Source: Aaosphaeria pasadenensis (lineage: Eukaryota; Ascomycota; Dothideomycetes; Pleosporales). Taken from it: 64,000 bases of DNA. The stretch lies in assembly GCA_022813625.1 (NCBI GenBank), contig JAKLMB010000037.1:248001-312000 (forward strand). Direction: 5' to 3'. Positions within the stretch are counted from its first letter, which is position 1; each line of letters begins with the position of its first letter. Shown in pieces: positions 32,216 through 44,193 of this stretch. Under the pieces are notes generated by a model. The model saw only the letters and a program-made list of their open reading frames with translations, ran no database searches and was not told the DNA's origin. A program made the translations under genes and the position numbers.

Positions 32216-33079
32216 GGTTTTTGTATGGACAACATCGAGGGTCATCCTGTGCCGTTCAGTCATCACTACAGCAATTACTGGACGCAGGGAAGGAAACGTG
32301 GGAAATGGTTGCATGATATGCCCGTATGTCGACTTGGTCTCATTTTCATGAGAATTCAAGGAATCAACACACGTCTAACCATGTATTATCAATACGGTAT
32401 GGTTTCCATAATTGGAGAGTCAAAATACGAAGTCATCCCATACCGACCTGAAAGCTACCCCACACATTCCCATGATATGAACATGAAATCTGAGCCCTCA
32501 AAACCTTACAAACACCCCGAAAGGGCGGGTAGTTAAAGCAACAGAGCTTCACGATAGCATCATCAAACATATTTATTCCTCCCCCCTCACTCGCCAAGTT
32601 GCGCCAAGTGTCCCCCGCCACAGTCGATGCATCAGAGCTTATCGTATCGATCGTTCCTCGACGTCGAACGCCGGGGCATGTTAGGATTTAATGTGAAAGA
32701 AACCCTCCTCCAACAAGGCTGATGTCCCTTTGTCTTTTTCTTCGTCTATCTACCTTTACATTCACACGATTCTTGCACAGTCATAAATGCACTGAGACTC
32801 ATGCTTCAGCCCAACTCAGCACCAGCCTACAGCGAGCGCTTTTGAACTTACTCCCTTCCATTCCCTCGTTATTGAAGCCTCGTTATTTTGAACAAGTCAC
32901 ATTACCTCTACTCTTCTTCTACGTCTCGTCTCTGGTCATCTCCATGCGACGTCCTCCCTCATGAGAAACTATTACATGCAATCCCCACCACCTCCATAAC
33001 CCCCGAAGCAAAAAAAATCAAAATCGAGTACATTAAACCGCCGAAACACTCAAGAGAAGACATAAAGAAAAAAGAGCAG
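32216..33079. other. Spacer before small membrane protein gene
   Basis: 3' region of the TLS1-like gene and promoter/leader of the next. No gene is recognised; the 100 bases before 33080 are A-rich. Confidence 0.5.
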
Positions 33080-33462
33080 ATGGGCGAGCTCAACCCACGC
33101 GCCGGCCTCAGCGCGTCCGAGGTGCAGTACCACGCTGCGAGCTCGTTGGGCCACGAGCTGGGCGTCATGTTTGGGGGGATTATTGCTATGGTGTTGGGTA
33201 CGTCTGGAACTCGTCTTCTTTCAGTGTTCATTTTGTAGAAAGAGTTGATCAGGGAACTGAAGAGCCCCGAGTCTCGTGAGATTGGTTCAATTCACGGGTT
33301 CAGCACGAGTGGTCGATTGATTAATTGACTGACTGACTCATTGCAGGCGCGTACGGATTCTACTTCTGGTGGAGGACGAGGTTGGCGGTGGAACGTAGGG
33401 AGGAGGATGAGCGGATTCGCGATTTGAAGGCCAGGGGCCTGCTTGATGATAGGAAACGATGA
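33080..33462 (+). CDS. Small single-TM protein, 77 residues
   Basis: Two exons, 33080-33197 and 33347-33462; the intron is GTACGT...GCAG in phase 1 and the frame joins as VLG-AYGFYFWW. The protein is too short to stand out as an open frame. It has a polar N terminus (MGELNPRAGLSASEVQYH), one TM helix at ~28-48 with an aromatic end (FYFWW), and a highly charged C-terminal helix (RREEDERIRDLKARGLLDD). Proteins of this size and shape are often mitochondrial or ER membrane accessory subunits, but I do not recognise the family. Good splice signals at both ends and the coherent joined frame argue that it is real. Confidence 0.65.
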
Positions 33463-34114
33463 ATGTTGGAGCAGAGTCATATCATCGCTTTCGGAGCGGG
33501 TAGGAAGAGTGTTGGTGTGGGTGTGTCGTTTCCTGTGCACTGCTGCATAGACAGTAGTCATGGAATAGGCTATGAAGAGATAGGATGGACTGTCCATCGT
33601 CACTGTTATTTTCCGGCATCGAGTTGGGGTCATCCGTCACGCAGTAAGATGGAAACAAAGACGGTCTTCAGATGGTTTAGGTTTTCGAGGAAAGCTATGC
33701 TTTTTTGTGTCTTCCCCAACATCTCGTGCTATACTATGCTGTGCTAATCATACATACATCCCGTGTTATTGTTTCATTCCTTTACCCTACGCCGAATTCC
33801 ATAGTTCCGTACCGCGAAAGAAGAAATGGAGAAGTAAAGGGATAACGTTGCTGTGCCGTGACTGCTATAACCGTACTGTGTGACGGTGCCGTACCTGGTA
33901 TGATAAAAATAGAATGAGAAGAAAATAGAGACCCGAACCAAGGTACGGAAAGTTGAAATATAGATCGAATCATATTTCCAGGGATAGAGGAGGCGAGGAA
34001 CATTTCATAAACGCCCACCGTGGCCAAGAAAATATCTCACGATTCAGGGAGCCGCCGTATGGGATTGCCGGGAAGAGAGGACTAAAAAAGGGACGCGGTG
34101 TAAAAATTCCCTCT
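33463..34114. other. Convergent spacer
   Basis: 3' spacer between the 77-residue protein gene (+) and the next gene (-). Nothing else is recognised. Confidence 0.5.
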
Positions 34115-34731
34115 TTATGCGCCTTGCCTGGCCTTCTCTGCGCAGATCAATGCTATGATACGCGACAGCTCTGCGCTCTGTGCGAACTGCTCTTGTTTGG
34201 TGATCTCGTCTACATCCTCACTGGCCGCGATGTCGTTGCTGACCTTCAACATCCTGTTCTGGAGGGTGAGGAGCTTGGTTAGGGTGTTGTCTAGGAATGG
34301 CGCGGAGAAGGTGATGTTGGTGGGGGATTGTCCAGTTGGAGGCAGTCGGACCTCGAGCTTCCGCGGAGGCTTGCGCTGCTGAGGTGCTGGCGATTGTCCA
34401 TTTTGTCGAGGTTGAGGCCTGGAGAAGTGTCAGTAATAATAAGAGAAGCTTTGGAGCGACGAATGCTAGAATTGCCGCTATCGTTGTCATCTCCAGGGGA
34501 TTCACAAACGTACTTCTCTCGCTCGACGAACGTGTAGTTCTCGGCCATCTCTGCCACGCGGTTTGCGATTCTCGAGGCCATGATCTCATAGGGCGAGTGG
34601 TGTACAGCACCGTTGGTTGCGCCGTTGACGGCTTTGGACGAAGACTTAGCAGCACCCGCTTTCTTTGTCCTCGAGGCTGCCGTCTTGGTGGAGGTTCGGT
34701 TGACGGGAGCGGATGCTACCGACGCAGGCAT
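34115..34731 (-). CDS. Small conserved-looking nuclear-type protein, unknown
   Basis: Two exons on the minus strand, 34731-34514 and 34418-34115 (173 residues); the 95-base intron is GTACGT...CCAG. Reading through the intron gives a different, unlikely frame that ends at 34291, so splicing matters. The protein has a basic Ala/Ser/Thr/Lys-rich start, a short helix (SPYEIMASRIANRVAEMAENYTFVEREK), then a Pro/Gln/Arg-rich linker. A C-terminal helical part with heptad-like leucines follows (FLDNTLTKLLTLQNRMLKVSND...ITKQEQFAQSAELSRIIALI), probably a coiled coil. No family is recognised; a small subunit of a nuclear or kinetochore-like complex is conceivable but unsupported. Divergent from the acyltransferase gene. 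Confidence 0.65.
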
Positions 34732-35506
34732 TTTGGAGAACGTGTGAGGATGAGAAAAGGGTCGTTTAAGTAGGTCTGTATCCGGGTATGTAGTAGGAAC
34801 CCGTTCTATATGGTGGCAACAGGAGTAGTTGTTATAGTAGGTATAGTAGTGTAGCTGTAGTTATAGTAAGGCTTGGAGGTGACTCGGAATCAGGAAATCC
34901 GGGAAAGGCTGGTTTTACGTGCAGGAGGACAGTGCGACAGGTAATGGATGGATGAACAGGAAATAGAACAGAAAGGTGGGAAAGTTGTTGAAGATGATGG
35001 GGATCTTTGGGGGAGACGACAAAAGTTGGCAGTTGACGCGGCACAAGAGCGACGTCATACCCCCTTCGATCCGATCTTGATCCTGATGGCATTTCCCCTC
35101 TCATCCCCCAAACCCCAACCCCCAACCACATCAATTCCCATATTCCCTTGCCTTGTCTCTGGTCTCATTATTCCTTGCCCTTTAGTCCGCCACACATCCC
35201 CGTTCCCTTATTGTAGTAATGCTTTCAGAAGTACTCGAGCCTTCCTCTAGTACTCGTAGCGAACTGTGAAACAAGGTCCACGATGCGCCTCCTGGCCCAT
35301 AGCCTTACCATTACAACAATAAAACAAACACCTTCTTCCACCACGACCTAACTTACTTTGTACTATCCTCCAAAAGTAGTGGTGACCATACCCGCTAGTT
35401 ACTTCTCTTTTGATTGATAACTACCATCATAAATTAGTTGTCGCACTGGGCGGGCCATGTTCTTAATGAGCCTGCGCTTACAGCTTCACACTCCTCATCC
35501 ATCATC
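34732..35506. promoter_or_regulatory. Divergent spacer, unknown small gene / acyltransferase
   Basis: 775 bases between divergent starts, containing both promoters. GTACTCG-type words occur near 35230 and 35250. No gene is seen. Confidence 0.5.
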
Positions 35507-37719
35507 ATGTCGCCCGCTATACAAAAGAAGAAAGACGACCTAGGTGCTGGCCTCCGCGTCTCCAAGCAAAACATTGAGAACCACCCTGCAGGACCTCCGA
35601 GGCATGGCGAACTCACTCAGGCTGAGCGCGCATTCACGCTCGCCTCCACTTTTCTCAGCGGCGTGTTGGCCATAAGCGCATCGCAGTTGCTGGGTGCGCC
35701 CTTGAAGCTAATCGATCCTGTCTTCTATGAAGGCTACATGGCCTACACTAAAGAGTGTTTTGCTGTCCTCATTACTTGCTTGACGCAATGGTGGGCTCCG
35801 ACAGTCGTTCGCGTGAGCGGCGATTCCAGCATGCTCGGCCAATTGACCAGGAAGCCAGATGGAAGTTTACAGTGTAAGTTTGAGGATCGCCTACTTCTAA
35901 TGGCAAATCATCAGGTAAGTCTTAACCAGCATCATCATTTAATAAATAAGGACAGCGTGAACTGATAGATTAGCTTTACACTGACTGGCTTTACCTCTGG
36001 TGGATTGCCTACACCAACAACATGCATGGCTTCGTCTACATAATCCTCAAGGAGTCACTCAAACACATACCCATAATTGGATGGGGTGCACAATTCTACA
36101 ACTTCATCTTCCTCTCGCGGAAATGGGAACAAGACGAGCGGACATTCAAACAACACCTTTCCAAACTCAACAAACCCAATGATCCAATGTGGTTGATCAT
36201 ATTTCCCGAGGGAACCAATCTGTCTGCTTCGACTCGAGAGAAAAGCCAACAGTGGGCCAAGAAGAACGGATTAAAGGATATGAAGCATCAACTTCTGCCC
36301 CGCAGCACGGGCCTGCGATTCTGCTTGAACGAGCTTGAGGACACAACGAAATGGTTGTATGATTGCACCATCGCGTATGAAGGTGTCCCTGATGGACAAT
36401 TTGGTCAAGACATCTTCACTCTTCGCTCGTCATTCTTTGAGGGCCGACCTCCCAAGTCTGTCAACATGCACTGGCGACGCTTCCATATCGACGATATTCC
36501 CATCAAGAATACCAAAGCTTTCGAAGTGTGGTTACGCAACCGATGGAGGGAGAAAGATTACATGCTCGAATACTTCCGCCGAAACAACCGCTTTCCCGCC
36601 GAGGATTTCTGGAAGGAACATCTTGACATGGGAAGCTCTGGAAGTCAAAGTCTCCGTAGCGTTCCACGCCCGGCCATCACCATTGAGACAGAGGTCAAGT
36701 CTGGCAATTGGAATGAGTTCATCAAGATTTTTGCGCCGATCAGTAGTGTGATGATGGCACTGACAGTGGCTTACGGTGCAAAACCAGATGAAATTCTTGG
36801 ACCTGGCGGAATGGAATTCCTGGAGAAGAACATGAAGGCCATATTAGCGGGGGGCGAAATAGAGGTGACGGGGCTTCCAGGCCCTGAAGAAATAGGAAAG
36901 TTGATCGAAAGTGCTTCGAAGATAGGGGCCATGCAGGCTAAAGGACCTCAAAGCCAGGGCCAAGGTCACCAGTTGACTCAGGAAAATCTTGCGAAACTGG
37001 TCAAAGAGACTGCTCTCAAAAATGGCATGATGCCTGGCGGGTTGAGAAGAGCCAGCACGGCGCTTCCGGCTGTTACAGCGCCACCAAATGCGCCATCAAA
37101 GGCATCAAACAGGCTGCCTACAAGACCAAAGAGCACCGCAAACGTACCAAATACTAGCAGAAAACCAGCAGGCACAGTCAAGAAGGCGCCCACTCCGATT
37201 AAGACAAAGGCGGCTGCTGCCACAGGCCCAACCCAGACGGTTGTGACAAGTTCTGGGGTTATGATCAAAATACCAAAACCGCAGGTTGAAGAAGCCAAGA
37301 AGACGGGGACAATTGTCACCAAGAACGGACTCGTCATCAAACTGGGAAAGGACGAGATTGAGGAAGCTCAGGCCAAAAAAGGCACAACTATTATGACTTC
37401 ATCGGGGGTACCTATCAAGATCTCACCAAGCGGAGATATCACACTGCAGCCAAAGACTGGTAGAGCGCAGCAGGCGAAGAAGTCACCGCTCGGTACGAAA
37501 GTGCCAGCAGCATCTCCATCGACGCCGAGGACTGTGGGTGCTATAAAAAAGCAACAGCCACCAGCAAGCAAGACGCCCGGTGCACAGCAGAGCACCAATT
37601 CCCGACCACCGGTGAAGAAAACCCAACTACAGACAAGTGTCAACAACAAGCCGAGTACCGTGAATAGCCCAAAAACGCCCAGTACGGTGAGAACGCCAGT
37701 CAAGAAACCCGTTCCTTGA
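35507..37719 (+). CDS. Lysophospholipid acyltransferase (PlsC) with repeat tail
   Basis: Two exons, 35507-35914 and 35974-37719 (717 residues); the 59-base intron GTAAGT...TTAG falls exactly inside the catalytic NHQ-LYTDW motif. The ATG at 35507 (ATCATCATGT) is the first in frame. PlsC/LPAT enzymes acylate the sn-2 position of lysophosphatidic acid or lysophospholipids in the ER. Features: N-terminal TM region, HX4D catalytic motif at the splice, IIFPEGTNLS binding motif, and the Lys-rich WLYDCTIAYEGVP block. It resembles the AGPAT5/LCLAT1-like and yeast Cst26/Vps66 group. After ~residue 390 comes a tail of over 300 residues: a conserved-looking helix region (to ~490), then Pro/Lys/Thr-rich sequence with three SSGVxIKI-type repeats at ~558, 582 and 608. 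The tail is roughly as long as a typical family member. Confidence 0.85.
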
Positions 37720-38507
37720 TTGACATGGGCAAAAGACCTTTTGGTGCAATTGACATCTTTCATAGCGCATACAGTATATTTTGCGCATCTTAGTTTTAAG
37801 CTTTGCTTCATAAGATACCTGTATTTACATTCGGCAGGATAGCCATTGGACATTGATAATTTTTGTTGGCGCGATAGAGGGTAGGTCATGGTGATATGAG
37901 AGCATACGGATGATATAGTAGCAAGGATTCGACCACTTTAGGTCAAATGTAAAATATTTCAGGATATTTCAACTTTTTCTATGTTAGATGGAGTAGGCAT
38001 CTACCACCGCACAATTAGCCTCTCAAACCGCGAGTACCAGCAACTTATCGTACAGTAAATACGGACTACATCGTAACTTCCAGAATTCTAGAATCGAGAT
38101 CCGGCCATCCCTGTCGAATCCAGGGTTCCCGTGGGTCCTGTGAATGTGGCTCCCGGTACGTCATCATTGCGGGGGCGATCGATCAGGGAACATGAGATCG
38201 ACCCAACGGGTGGCTAATGGACGACCAACAAGCCAATCCCTAATCCCACCCATGTGTTACCCAGACCCAAAACAGGATCTTGTCGAGGTTCTTGTGGCAC
38301 ATTCGAGTATGCAACTCTTCCATCACTCATACATGCAATCGTAACATCCATCCAATCTTCACGCCTTGCCGACTTACACCATATCCACCCCCATATTCCA
38401 CGTCCATCTCGCTACTCCATAGGAAATACTAGCAACCAGCACCTCATTGAGGTCAAAATTTCTACCGAGAAAGAGGAGAGTCTTTGATAGAGGTGTAAAA
38501 AGAAGCA
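37720..38507. other. Spacer
   Basis: 3' region of the acyltransferase gene and promoter of the following gene. No gene is seen. Confidence 0.5.
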
Positions 38508-39412
38508 ATGGCAGGATTCATCCAGAACATCCTCTGGAACAGCGTGGAGGGCTTCGTCGAGGCCGGGACCCGCACCGCAGGAGGATACGCAGGTAACGCG
38601 TTGATCAAGGCCGGCGACCTGATCGAGAACTCGGGTCGTAGCATTGGCACTGGTATGTCTTCTCTCATCCGCTCTTCACCGTCCCATATTCAAAAGCACC
38701 AGACTGATTTCGTGGCGAAACCCACATAGGCATCGAACGCAAAGCATCAAACTACGGCACAGCGATTACAGGCCAGACGTACGAACCATCCGGCAAGGCA
38801 CTCCCATCCACAGCCCGCAAGCCCGCGCTCAAACGCTCGCACTCGAGTCCAGCAGCATCAGCATCAACCACAAAGACCAAGGCCATCGCGGGACCGACCA
38901 GCAAGACGCCCATAGGCGCGAAGAAGGCACCCCCAGGCCCAACGAAACAGGTAGCAGCCGTGAAGCAGATCGCCAACGGGCCTGCAGCAGGAGCAGGAGC
39001 AAGTGCAGCAAAGAAAAAGAAGAACGCACTCCCGAAACCATTTCCAGAGAACCAGCCCTACGGCACCAAGACGAGGCCCCAAGCAGGGACATCGAAGCAG
39101 CCGCTAAACAACGTTAAAGCCGCTGCCGCCGACACGAAACAGTCCAACTCGTTGCCTAAGCCATACGGGGGCACTGCGTACCCCACGGAGAAGAAGACGG
39201 CAGTGAAACCGGGCCAGTCGAAGCCGTTCGTGCCTCCTAAGGAGACGATCGCCGTCAAGAACGACAAGAAGCAGCCATATCCGGGGACCAGGACGTTGCC
39301 AGGCCAGGCGAGCAAGACGCCCGTGAGGCCGTCTCCAGCGAAGGCGTTCGAAGGGGTCAAGGGCTTGGGTGGGCAGGACTCGAAGGGCAGGTTCCAGCAT
39401 ATCGCCGTTTAG
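38508..39412 (+). CDS. Basic low-complexity protein, unknown
   Basis: Two exons, 38508-38652 and 38730-39412 (275 residues); the intron is GTATGT...ATAG in phase 1, joining SIGT-GIERKASNYG. The first ~60 residues look ordered (MAGFIQNILWNSVEGFVEAG..., an amphipathic helix then a Gly/Ala-rich helix) and could associate with membranes. The rest is Pro/Lys/Ala/Thr-rich and probably disordered, with two similar blocks, ALPKPFPENQPYGTKTRP and SLPKPYGGTAYPTEKKT. No signal peptide and no known domain. Clean splice sites and frame support a real gene; the function is unknown. Confidence 0.65.
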
Positions 39413-40955
39413 AGGGTCGTTCTGATGAGTTCCCTCTTGTCTTCGAGGGTTTTGCTAGTAAATTAAATCCCAGAACCCCACAAAGGGACTGGGTTAGCAA
39501 CGTTATGTTTGGTCTTTGGGAAATGGCGTTCTCTTTTGTCTTTCAGGAACTGGACTTTGGCCTTTTGTATCATCAGTAAGGTAGGTATACATAGATGGCC
39601 TACATAACATATACATCGATAAAATCTCGAGATGAAATAGTAAAAAGAAGCTTGCTCTTCGATCGGAAGGAATCGATCCAATCAATCGATGCGTTCTATT
39701 TTCCTATGTTTATCTTCGTTGAATGCCTTTTCACGAAGAACGATGTTGGTTCCATATCGGCATCATTCGTACTACGAGTCGAGTATGAGTATTTCAAGGT
39801 TCTAGATCAGGCGATGATAAAAAGAGAAGTAAAGGAGATGGTTAACAATGACTTGCCAACTTTTCTCTCCAAGTTTCAAAAAACAGGTAATTGTTTATTC
39901 TTCGAGAAAGGAAGAGCAAGCTTTTGCCAAGAGGTGGTACCTTACATGCGACCTGTGGTTTTCTTCATACGCGTGATGTTGTTTTCTGCAAAATTTCAAT
40001 CCGTAGGCGTTAGGCATGCATGAGCCATTTGTACGGTATTCGTATGTGTGCAAGCGCATACGCTTCGTTTCCCGGGGGTAATTATCTATTCATGCATTGC
40101 TAAATCACATCCGACGAGTAAATAATTGGGAGTAGTTTGCGTGAGCAAATTCTCAATATGATAACTAGGCCGCCGGCCTTTGTGAATTAGATCATGGAGT
40201 CCGTCTTTCACTCTTGGGCACTCCATAACGAATGATTGAGGAAGTTTGACCTCAATGGAAATTTTCGATCCCCACCATCTGTAGAATTGAATGCAAATTG
40301 AACGATAACTCAACGGTGGTGTGTCTGAATGGCATTTGGATGAATTGCATGTGCCAGAGCTAGACTGCAACGGAGAGTCACCAAGCTCCGACGAGTTAGG
40401 AGAAGGTCAACTAGCGAGTACAAGTAGATACCGCTTTTGTAGTAGGGTTACGACTAAATCGATGATTACTTGCTGGTATCCTTGATACCTGTTAGTGTCC
40501 ACAAGTATTGTTGGCCTTTCGAAAGTGGCTTCAGTCCAGATCGAGTAAGAGAGCGCGTGCAACCATTGTTGAGGAACCCGATCGCCATTTCGTGCAGCAA
40601 CTGGTTAGATGATTTCCCATTCCATCAGGAGATATATACAAACCTTGAATTGGGATTTTGAAGGTAAGATAAAGGTAGATGAAGATTAAGAGTATGAGTC
40701 AAATATTGTCTCGTATACGTCTGTAGGAATTGAGGTGGAGGATATTGCCAAGGAATGAAGAGTGCATGGGCCTTCGAATGGAACTGGTGGATGATGACGT
40801 TGACCCTCCGTAAATGACTTGAATCTGATCTCAAACTCTACCGCTACTGGGTACTGGGATTCAAGACACGGACAGTGCACATACTCATACTCTCCCTCTC
40901 CTCCCTTCACACTCCTCCTCTTCCATCACCACCTCCTCCCACATCCCGCGCACCA
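39413..40955. other. AT-rich spacer with one orphan frame
   Basis: 1.5 kb with noticeably higher AT than neighbours. The only sizeable ATG frame is at 39595-40023, listed separately. The right end is the CorA gene leader; GTACTACGAGTCGAGTATGAG-type words sit near 39768-39790. Confidence 0.5.
39595..40023 (+). CDS. Doubtful orphan open frame, 142 codons
   Basis: An ATG-started frame in AT-rich DNA. The translation is Phe/Lys/Val-rich with no domain, signal peptide or obvious codon bias like its neighbours. A frame this long is somewhat unusual by chance in AT-rich sequence, so it is recorded as possible. It could be chance, a lineage-specific gene or the relic of an insertion. Confidence 0.2.
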   Translation: MAYITYTSIKSRDEIVKRSLLFDRKESIQSIDAFYFPMFIFVECLFTKNDVGSISASFVLRVEYEYFKVLDQAMIKREVKEMVNNDLPTFLSKFQKTGNCLFFEKGRASFCQEVVPYMRPVVFFIRVMLFSAKFQSVGVRHA

Positions 40956-43585
40956 ATGGCTGCCAACTCGCCTCGGCCCAGCGCAATCCCTCCGCAGTCG
41001 TCTCTCGCAGGCGCTTCAGCCGCCTCGCAAGATAACAGCCATGACAATGCAGCCCAGTCCGCTACCGCTGGGACGACATCCGGACAGGCCAAGAAACGAA
41101 AGCACCGCGGTGGAAAGAAACGTCGCAATCGAAGACAATCCTTTGCAACCACCGCCGCGGCCATTGGCGCGGATGATGAAGCGGAAGAGGAGCGCCCGAG
41201 TCTCGCGAACAACCCAGCAAGCTCGAGCTTCTACCGCCTGACCGAGAATCACAGCAACACGAGTCTAGAGAGCGAGGCATTACTCGACCACCGGGACCAG
41301 ACTTTCCTTCAGGCTCGCCGACAGAGCGTTCAATTGCGATCCTCTCCCCACACCGGCGGCCTTCGATCGAAGCTCTCGCGCCAGCAGCCCCAATCGGATA
41401 GCGAAGACGACGATGGCGGAAACATAAACGACCAAACCCCCTTGATGAGCTCATCCCAACGCGATGTTCGAGGTGGTGGCAGTTATGGGGGGCTGAGCGC
41501 ACCCTCGAGCGCTGGCCGGGCGCGGCGTGGCAGCACATCGAGCATCAACCACCGCAGACCCGCATTCACTTCACACCACTCCCAAACGAACCTCGACGAC
41601 TACGATGTCAATAATCCTCCCTCCGTACCCGCAAGCCCCGTCATCGGGCCCAATATTGGCTTTGACGATGTCATGCTCACGGCTGATGTCGAACGTAGCA
41701 GATCAGATGACACCAACCGCAATCGGTCGCGCGATGTCCTCATTGACATAGATGAAGAGTCTGGGCAAGGAAAATACTCTGGATCCTCGCATTCCTCTCC
41801 AAAGGGCCCAAGTGAGTTCCGCCGGCGCATGACAGCACTCCAAGCAGCCGAGGATGTTTGCTTTCCACTCGAAGGCATGTCGGAGATTGGACCAGAGGAC
41901 TATCTACATCGTCCAGAGAGTGAGGAGCCTCGCCGCCGCCGCCGTAGGCGTTGGCCGGATCTAGGTGTGCTAGAGTCATGGTCGCGTGAGGAGAAAGAAC
42001 AACGCACGATGGAAGGTCTTCGAACGCGAAAGGTCAGCGAGCCGCTCATGGTTGGTGGCCGCCTCAGGCCGCAGAAATATAGTTGGCACCGTGAAGCCGA
42101 CGATGCGCCCTACCGATTCACCTATTTCAACGAGGAATTCGACAATACGGTTCACAGCCAAACGATCAGCGAACTTGTACAACCCGGCCAGACTTTCAGA
42201 GACTTGTTCATCCCTGAGCCACCAGTGATTGAGGACAGCAGTGACGATGAGACGGACGAAGAAGAATTGGCGCCACTGACGAGGGATAGCACCTTAAACG
42301 GCAACTCTAAGGCCGGCTTGCGACCCTCTTCCAGGGTGGATCACATCAAACAGCACTCCTCGGGCGAACAGACCCGCTCGAGCACTCCAGCTGCCGGCTC
42401 CACCACACCCAAACCAGACCAGGAAAAACCAAAACGATATGGCCCCAGGCCAGCCTTCTGGCTCGATGTACTATCGCCCACAGATGCCGAGATGAAGGTC
42501 ATCTCGAAGGCGTTCAGTATCCATCCTTTGACGGCAGAAGACATACTGATGCAGGAAGCCCGTGAAAAGGTGGAGCTATTCAAGCACTACTACTTCATAA
42601 ATTACCGGACTTTTGAGCAGGATGAAACGAGCGAGGACTATCTCGAACCCGTGAATCTATATGTCGTTGTTTTCCGCGAAGGAGTCATCAGTTTCCACTT
42701 CTCAATGACGCCACATCCAGCCAACGTACGGCGCCGAATTCGCCAACTTCAGGACTACCTGATTCTATCCCCTGATTGGATTTCGTACGGTATTATCGAC
42801 GATATTACGGACGCATATGCACCTCTCATTCAGCGCATCGAAGAAGACGTTGACGACATTGACGAGGCAATATTGCGTTTGCATTCTGGCGAAGACGAGC
42901 AGGAGACAAAGAAATCCAAGTCGTTCCCGTACCCGTACGGAAGTTCGTTCTACGAAAAGGGCGATACGGGAACGAAAGAAGGGCAGGATAGTGGCAGAGA
43001 TATGTTGCGACGAGTGGGCGAGTGTCGAAAGAAGGTGATGAGCCTTTATCGCCTCTTGGGTAACAAAGCCGATGTGATCAAGGGTTTTGCAAAGAGGTGC
43101 AACGAACAGTGGGATGTGGCGCCCAGGAGCGAGATTGGATTGTATCTGGGAGATATCCAAGATCATATCGTGACCATGACATCTAACCTGAGTCATTATG
43201 AAAAGTAAGTTGTAGCGGCTGGTTCCATCGTCTACAACCAGATTCTAACATTGAACAGCCTGCTATCTCGCGCGCATAGCAATTACCTCGCACAGATCAA
43301 CATTCGAATGAACGAACGGCAAGAGAAGACATCTGACATTCTTGGAAAACTGACCGTGATGGGTACTATTGTCTTACCGATGAACGTTGTCACTGGTATC
43401 TGGGGAATGAATTGTGAGTTTTACGTGATCCTACATATGTTTCGACCTTACTAACAATTGTTGTAGGCCTGGTCCCTGGACAAGATATAGAAAACCTGAA
43501 CTGGTTTTGGTGCATCACTGCCTCGCTGATTGTCTTCGGCCTCACATGCTATTTCATTGCGAAGAGGATATATGGCATAGTGTAA
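40956..43585 (+). CDS. CorA-type magnesium transporter, Mnr2/Alr class
   Basis: Three exons, 40956-43204, 43259-43413 and 43467-43585 (840 residues); introns of 54 and 53 bases, GTAAGT...ACAG and GTGAGT...GTAG. The frame opens earlier without an ATG; 40956 is the first ATG. Fungal CorA proteins move Mg2+ across the plasma membrane (Alr1) or vacuole (Mnr2). Features: a ~480-residue basic and Ser-rich cytoplasmic extension (KKRKHRGGKKRRNRR near 50-62); the CorA soluble domain (FWLDVLSPTDAEM, FSIHPLTAEDILMQEAREKVE, DYLILSPDWISYGIIDDITD); then the pore helix with the signature GMN at the end of exon 2 (VTGIWGMN), and a second TM helix in exon 3. The long basic N terminus favours the Mnr2/Alr fungal subgroup over mitochondrial Mrs2. 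Confidence 0.9.
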
Positions 43586-44193
43586 TGCCCTTGAACCGTT
43601 GGGGGAACAATTGCCAGCCTTGAGTTTCTTTCGGCGCTATATGTATGATTTTCTGTAAGGCGTTGGTGGATACATATACAAATACCTCGCGATCGACACC
43701 CCATCTTGAATATGTTACAGGCGTTGTTGGGATATAGTAGATTCTGTTATCGTATGATTGGAAGACGTAGCGTAGGCTATGCTGCAGGAGCCACGATGAG
43801 AGGTACATGGAACCTCACCAATCTTCCTTTGTAATAATCACAAGATCCACACTATCCCCAGCATCAATGAGTGTACAGTACATACAGTAACACACTGCTA
43901 TAAAATTGGGACCACCTTCACTCCATACATATGCTTAGAAATCAGCGAACCAATCTTCGACATTGTAGGCTCGGATTACCCTTTTCGGACTGCTCCGTCC
44001 AATCCGACATCACTCGTAACACCTCATTCCGTCATTCATTCCCTAGACTGCAATTGAATGCTATGTAGAAAAGAGCATCACTTTGTCTAAGATACACCAC
44101 TATTTAATTGAACTCTACATCCAGTACAACGGCTACCTCAACCGAAATCATTCCCCTTTAAGCGACCTTACAACCTTTAGAAAATAGAAGAGC
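43586..44193. other. Spacer
   Basis: 3' region of the magnesium transporter gene and promoter of the reductase gene. No gene is seen. Confidence 0.5.

Noticed and set aside
34291..34731. Unspliced reading of the gene at 34115-34731
   Set aside because: The unspliced frame turns Ser-rich and stops early. Using GTACGT...CCAG gives a coherent helical C terminus.
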